From Pseudomonadota bacterium (GTDB lineage Bacteria > Pseudomonadota > Gammaproteobacteria > Burkholderiales > Burkholderiaceae_C), in assembly GCA_021819435.1 (NCBI GenBank), contig JAKARB010000006.1, forward strand, positions 237,466-301,465: a stretch of DNA of 64,000 bases, in the 5' to 3' direction. How positions within the stretch are numbered: the first letter of the stretch is position 1; every line of letters begins with the position of its first letter. This document shows positions 60,211 through 64,000 of this stretch, one piece after another. Both the position numbers and the translations under genes were made by a program. Below the pieces are notes generated by a model, which saw only the letters and a list, made by a program, of their open reading frames with translations, was not told the origin of the DNA and ran no database searches.

Positions 60211-60619
60211 GTCGGGGTTCCCCGGTGTCGATGAGGTGGCGAGCCAGGCCGGCTCTCAGAGGTTCGGCCAGGCTGGTCGCCAGGCCTTCGCCGCGCGTGA
60301 CCGCGCACACGCGCGCATCCACACGACAGCACAATGTGGCGCCGGACTGGATGTCGGCGGTGAGGTCCGCATACGTGCGCCTGACGGCCGTCACGCCTGT
60401 GAGCACGCTCAGGACATCGCCATGGCGCAAGGGATGGAGATAGGCAGCCCGCACCGATGTCACGGCCAGCGTGGCATCCATGACCTCCAGTGGCAGCGCG
60501 AGTTCGCGCAGCAGGCTCGTCATGCTCTCCTCGAACAGGCGGAGGTAGTTGGAGAAGTGGCAGACGCCGTCCCCATCCGTCTCGTGGTGGTGCAGGTGAC
60601 GTTCATACCGGTAGCGCAT
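60194..60619 (-). CDS. 4HBT/YbgC-like hotdog thioesterase
   Basis: 141 residues. The family motif HHHETDGDGVCHFSNYLRLFEES holds the catalytic Asp (ETD) and the conserved NYLR..E. Expected to release a fatty acid or product from the ACP or CoA. The start (ATG at 60619) lies inside the end of the aminotransferase gene (17-bp overlap). Confidence 0.85.
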   Translation of the reverse strand: MRYRYERHLHHHETDGDGVCHFSNYLRLFEESMTSLLRELALPLEVMDATLAVTSVRAAYLHPLRHGDVLSVLTGVTAVRRTYADLTADIQSGATLCCRVDARVCAVTRGEGLATSLAEPLRAGLARHLIDTGEPRHDTVL

Positions 60620-62030
60620 GGCCTGCTCCCGTCGTGGCATCCGAAGAACTCAGGGCCATGAACACACGATGGATGCGCACGAGGGCTTCGTCGAGCTCCT
60701 GTTCGGGGATGGTCAAGGGCGGCGTCAGCCGGATGGTCTCGTTGATGCGGTCCTCCTTGGCCAGGCGCCGGTTGATCGTGCCGCTTTCGACTTCGCTCAT
60801 CACGCCGCCCCGCAGCAGCGCATCGCGCATGAAGTGGCCCTTGCGCGCAAAGCCGCCCGCCAGCTCCATGCCGATGAACAGACCCTTGCCGCGCACGTCC
60901 CGCACGATGCCGGGGAAGTCCCCCGCCAGCGACGTCAGACGGGCACGGAATCGGTCGCCCACCTCCGCAGCACGCGTGAACATGCCGTCGCCCTCGATGC
61001 GTTGCAGCGCCTCCGACACCACCGCAGCCTGGAAAGGCCGTGCGTTGAAAGTGCGCACGCCCAGCCCCGGCCGGATCTTCAGGCGATCGCGCCGCCAAGC
61101 GACGGCCGACAGCGGGAACAGCGACAGGCCCAGCGACTTGCCAATCGTCAGGCAATCAGGCGAGATGCCGCGCGGCAAGGCGAGCGGGCCGCCGCAACGC
61201 AGCCAGGTGAGGATTTCGTCGTCAATCAGCGTGGCTCCATGCGCATCGCACAGCTGCCGCAGCCGCGTCCACCATGCATCGGGTGCCACCACCACGCCAC
61301 CATCGCCCAACACGCCTTCGACCAGCACCGCACGGATGCGGCCGCCATGCTCGGCGAAAGCCCGCTCCAGCTCGCGTTCGTCGCCATAACGCATGAACAC
61401 GAAGCGGCGCTCGGACAATCTCGGCAGGCCATCGGTAAAGTGGCGCCGGTCCAGTGCCTGCGCAGTGTGCAACCCCCATCCATGCCATGCGCCGTGGCAG
61501 CACAGCACCACGTCCTTGTCGGGCGCGGCGTGCATGCCCGACGCCAGGTCGAAGTCGTCCACATAGGCCAGTTGCAGGGCCAGGTCGTTGGCCTCCGTGC
61601 CCGTGCTGGTGAAGGTCAACTCCCAGTCAGATGGATCGCTGCCGGTGTGCCGAGCGACAAGGGTCTTGACAGTGTCGGCCAGCCGGCGCCGCTCTACCGA
61701 CTGGAACTCGTCATTCGTGGTGCTGCATCGGCTCAGGGCATGTTGCAGCGCCGGACCTAGCCCGGCCAGTTGCGCGCCCAGGATGCCCGTGCCATAGCCG
61801 CCCGTGAGGTTGATCGCGTTCCAGCCCCAGACCCCGCTGCCGCGCCGCTCCACCACCAGCGAACGGTCGCCTCGCTGTTCCAGGAACACGAAGCCCGTGC
61901 GCCCGCCGTAGTGGTCGGCGACCCCGTCGCCTTCGTCCAGGCAAGACAGCAGATCGGCATCCAATGCAGCCTCGCCAACTTCGACGCCGGGCGGGTGCGC
62001 GCGCCACAGCGCCTGCAGATCCGTCACCAT
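60603..62030 (-). CDS. Class III PLP-dependent aminotransferase
   Basis: 475 residues. Fold type I class III: TSTGTEANDLALQLAYV, the PLP-N1 Asp in LIDDEILTWLRCG (Asp271), and Lys298 in CLTIGKSLGLSLFPLSAV. In assembly lines such enzymes aminate a beta-keto acyl-ACP or an aldehyde, giving a beta-amino or terminal-amino product. The gene begins 3 bp after the ACP stop, so ACP-bound substrates are plausible. The N-terminus has a long extension before NAINLTGGYGTG. Confidence 0.9.
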   Translation of the reverse strand: MVTDLQALWRAHPPGVEVGEAALDADLLSCLDEGDGVADHYGGRTGFVFLEQRGDRSLVVERRGSGVWGWNAINLTGGYGTGILGAQLAGLGPALQHALSRCSTTNDEFQSVERRRLADTVKTLVARHTGSDPSDWELTFTSTGTEANDLALQLAYVDDFDLASGMHAAPDKDVVLCCHGAWHGWGLHTAQALDRRHFTDGLPRLSERRFVFMRYGDERELERAFAEHGGRIRAVLVEGVLGDGGVVVAPDAWWTRLRQLCDAHGATLIDDEILTWLRCGGPLALPRGISPDCLTIGKSLGLSLFPLSAVAWRRDRLKIRPGLGVRTFNARPFQAAVVSEALQRIEGDGMFTRAAEVGDRFRARLTSLAGDFPGIVRDVRGKGLFIGMELAGGFARKGHFMRDALLRGGVMSEVESGTINRRLAKEDRINETIRLTPPLTIPEQELDEALVRIHRVFMALSSSDATTGAGHALPV

Positions 62031-62033
62031 GGC

Positions 62034-62273
62034 TCAGGCCTCGGCCGTGGTGGCCACGGCGTCGATGATGCTGCTCAGCGTGAGGAAGGCGCTCTCCATT
62101 TTTTCGCGTGCCAGGCTCACCTTGAATTCTTCTTCGAGGTAAACCCTCAGCTCGGTCTGGTCCAGGCTGTCCAGTTCGATGGCTTCGTCCAGTCCCAATT
62201 CGGCGACGTGCTCCTTCATCATGTCGTCGACGAAGAAGGCGCGGATTTTCTTTTCTGCGGTGATGCGGTCCAT
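62034..62273 (-). CDS. Acyl carrier protein
   Basis: 79 residues. Ser36 in ELDSLDQTEL is the phosphopantetheine site (the DSL motif). The acidic helix II and short length are normal. GAGGAA precedes the ATG. It is flanked by the AMP ligase that probably loads it and the aminotransferase. There is an 80-bp gap to the ligase gene, the largest in the operon, possibly with a separate ribosome entry for higher ACP levels. Confidence 0.9.
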   Translation of the reverse strand: MDRITAEKKIRAFFVDDMMKEHVAELGLDEAIELDSLDQTELRVYLEEEFKVSLAREKMESAFLTLSSIIDAVATTAEA

Positions 62274-62353
62274 GGAAGTTCCTCTGATTGAAGATGAATG
62301 GAAGGCCCGCCCGTGGCTGGACGGAACAAGGCGTGCGGGTGCTCGGGCGGCGG

Positions 62354-63790
62354 TCACTTGCGGGCCTGCGGCGGCAAGGCATCCACGACGGACCAGGTGA
62401 CCGGGATGTGCGAGGCAGGCAACACAGCGCGCAACTGTCGCGCGGCGCCGTCCACATCGAAGTGCATGTCGACATGCGCATGGGGCACAACGTAGGCGAC
62501 GGGCACCTCGCCATAGGTCGCATGCGCCTCGGCAGTGACCCAGGCGTCCCGGACGCCTCGCAGCGACAGGATGCGGGACTCGACCATCGCCGGGAAGATC
62601 TTCTCGCCTCCGCGCACGATGAGGCGCTTGCGCCGCCCGCAGAAGACGGGTCGCCCTGCGCGCATCGCGAAAAGGTCGCCCGTCCTCAGCGCACGGCCGC
62701 CATCCAACAGCACTTCCGACGTGGTCTGGGCATCGTCCATGTAGCCATGCATGAGCGTCGGCGAACTCACTTCCAGCTCACCGACCTCGTCGACGCCCGT
62801 CACGTCATGCAATCGCCACGAGACGCCGTCCAGCGGCTCGCCCAGCGGCACGCCTCCGCAGGCCTCCAGCACATCGACAGTAACGGCTGACGAAGCGACG
62901 CGGGGGCCCGCTTCCGTCAGGCCATAGGTGGCGAACAGCCGCGTGGAAGGCATGCGCTCGATCAGGGCCAACGCCAGGGGCTTGTGCAGCACGTCGCCGC
63001 CGACCGTCAGCACGCGCGGGCGCAGGGCGGGCATGGTCAGCAGTTCGTGGCTCGAAGCCGGCGTGGCCATCATCACCGTCACGTGTCCTGCATCGCCCCG
63101 GTGCACGCCGCCCAGCGTGACGCGGGCCTCGGATGCCATGCCACCCAGCAGCCCTGCCACAAAGCCGTAGCTGAAGCTCAGTGGCAGGGACAGGAGCACA
63201 TGGTCGTTCGCGCTTACGCCCACGGAAGCTGCATGCATACGCGCGTTCAGCCACAGGCGGTCGAAGCTGTTCAGGACGACCCTGGGCACCCCGGTCGAGC
63301 CGCTGGTGGGAATGCCCAGCGCATGCTCACCCCGCGCCACAGGCACGGGCCTGTCGTCGTTGATGCGGACGATGTCGAGCCCGCCCGGCAGTGCCAGGCC
63401 GTCCGAGCGCTCATGTAGGGGCAGGCCTCGTGCCAGACTGGCGTCCAGGGCGACATAGCTGGCCTGGTAACGGTTGGCCAGCTCCAGCATGGCGGTGCGG
63501 GGATGGGTCGACCGCAGCAGGATCGGCACGGCACCCTTCTCCCAGATCGCGAACAGCAGGGCGACGCTGTCCACGCCGGAGCGCATGAGGACGACGACCC
63601 GCTGCCCGGCCAGCGAGGTGCGTGAACCTAGCGCCCGGCCGTACAGATGTACCCTGGCCCGAAGGGCTTCGCCATTACAGCGTTTGAGCACGCCGTCCGC
63701 CCTCGCTTCGCACAGTTCGAAGGTGCTGCTCGCCGCGAGGCGGTCCAACAATTGGGTTGGGGTATCTGGCACCACGGTTGCCTGCCACAT
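62354..63790 (-). CDS. Acyl-AMP ligase (AMP-dependent synthetase), first gene of the quorum-regulated operon
   Basis: 478 residues. Adenylation motifs: IPTSGSTGVPRVV (P-loop, with Arg where Lys is usual), ATYGLTEAGP, RTGDLFAMR and GRRKRLIVRGGEKIFP. It ends in LPPQARK, so the invariant catalytic Lys of the C-terminal domain would be the very last residue. It would activate a carboxylic acid and load the ACP encoded next. The ATG at 63790 is preferred; the longer frame to 63880 runs across the promoter. Preceded by a lux-box promoter. Confidence 0.88.
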   Translation of the reverse strand: MWQATVVPDTPTQLLDRLAASSTFELCEARADGVLKRCNGEALRARVHLYGRALGSRTSLAGQRVVVLMRSGVDSVALLFAIWEKGAVPILLRSTHPRTAMLELANRYQASYVALDASLARGLPLHERSDGLALPGGLDIVRINDDRPVPVARGEHALGIPTSGSTGVPRVVLNSFDRLWLNARMHAASVGVSANDHVLLSLPLSFSYGFVAGLLGGMASEARVTLGGVHRGDAGHVTVMMATPASSHELLTMPALRPRVLTVGGDVLHKPLALALIERMPSTRLFATYGLTEAGPRVASSAVTVDVLEACGGVPLGEPLDGVSWRLHDVTGVDEVGELEVSSPTLMHGYMDDAQTTSEVLLDGGRALRTGDLFAMRAGRPVFCGRRKRLIVRGGEKIFPAMVESRILSLRGVRDAWVTAEAHATYGEVPVAYVVPHAHVDMHFDVDGAARQLRAVLPASHIPVTWSVVDALPPQARK

Positions 63791-63812
63791 GCGTTGGGTT
63801 GACGATGCTCTG

Positions 63813-63859
63813 ATTACAGTCAAGGGCAAGACCTGCCACAACTGGAACTCTTGACAGGT
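63813..63859 (-). promoter_or_regulatory. lux box and -10 of the biosynthetic operon promoter
   Basis: On the minus strand ACCTGTCAAGAGTTCCAGTT (63840-63859) has CTG-N10-CAG and resembles Burkholderia cep boxes. A -10 TGTAAT lies at 63813-63818; the start predicted near 63806 puts the box centre (63849.5) at about -43, as for luxI. Confidence 0.78.
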
Positions 63860-63921
63860 AGGACTAAGAGCCGCTAACAAAACCTGTCATCGAGAAACGG
63901 CGGGCAGACGTTTGACATGAC

Positions 63922-64000
63922 ATGAAGAAAAACAAAGAAATCAGCGCTGCGTTGTGGAAGAAGCTCAAACCGTTGGTGCCGCAGGCGCCCGTGTCGCCCA
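63922..64000 (+). mobile_element. 5' end of a probable IS5-type transposase gene, cut by the window
   Basis: Begins ATG-AAG and encodes MKKNKEISAALWKKLKPLVP, the kind of N-terminus found in IS5-family transposases (S..LW..L.PL.P). The bases just before it (from about 63866, AGAGCCGCTAACAAAAC) could be the element's left terminal repeat. The rest lies outside the window. The insertion is within 10 bp of the lux box. Confidence 0.6.

Noticed and set aside
54432..63790. Aryl-polyene cluster as the identity of the quorum-regulated operon
   Set aside because: Several parts are shared, but there is no ketoreductase, second ACP, acyltransferase or outer-membrane carrier, and the enoyl reductase would remove the double bonds a polyene needs.
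1..64000. CRISPR arrays, prophage and rRNA operon
   Set aside because: I saw no regularly spaced direct repeats, no phage structural genes and no rRNA sequence. The only mobile DNA supported is the IS start at the right edge.

Overview
This is a GC-rich window in which almost all sequence is coding. It looks like the chromosome of a flagellated betaproteobacterium of the order Burkholderiales, probably in the Leptothrix/Roseateles/Ideonella neighbourhood. That placement is inferred from the gene order spoT-greB, hemC-hemD-hemX-hemY, fliC-fliD-fliS-fliT and rpsP-rimM-trmD-rplS, and from the overall character of the proteins. No database search was possible.

Layout. Positions 1-7150 hold the spoT end, greB, a four-gene sensory cluster (MerR-type HTH with pseudo-receiver, degenerate kinase, CheY-like regulator, large PAS/LOV-like histidine kinase) and a VTT membrane protein. 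Next come two identical tRNA-Arg(ACG) genes and the haem operon hemCDXY (7200-11870). The flagellar filament block (11940-17620) carries two tandem flagellins, the fliD cap, the chaperones fliS and fliT, and a YcgR/PilZ brake. It is followed by a glycan/modification region (17700-27540): a TPR O-GlcNAc-transferase-like gene next to the flagellins, a tightly coupled radical SAM/aldehyde dehydrogenase/ATP-grasp operon, and a WecE/WecF/GT2 set pointing to TDP-Fuc4NAc use. Positions 27690-48050 are mostly housekeeping: dgt, aroB, the SRP RNA ffs, an MCP with its own flagellar-sigma promoter, purM, the rpsP operon, rsgA, phhB, an M48 protease, orn, gluQ, a LysR/pirin pair, rlmJ and flavoproteins.

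From about 48060 the content becomes accessory. A Baeyer-Villiger monooxygenase, an esterase and an SDR form one operon, divergent from a TetR gene across two evenly spaced palindromes. Then come a LysE exporter and a complete quorum-sensing module: luxI, an RsaM-like modulator and luxR. Immediately beyond lies a nine-gene operon (56729-63790), plus a possible tiny tenth gene, with genes packed by 4-20 bp overlaps. It encodes an AMP ligase, ACP, class III aminotransferase, hotdog thioesterase, FabZ-like dehydratase, ketosynthase, a ketosynthase-like half protein, a FabI-like reductase and a YbaK-type deacylase. The window ends in the first codons of what looks like an IS transposase.

The main result is that luxI and this biosynthetic operon both have a palindromic lux box centred about 43 bp upstream of the start point predicted from a -10 hexamer. 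The operon is therefore very likely under LuxI/LuxR control and makes an amino-functionalised, fatty-acid-like product that I cannot match to a known compound family. Secondary points are a LOV-like photosensor candidate, a radical SAM operon of unknown product, Fuc4NAc enzymes beside the flagellin glycosylation genes, and several proteins lacking a key catalytic or phospho-acceptor residue.
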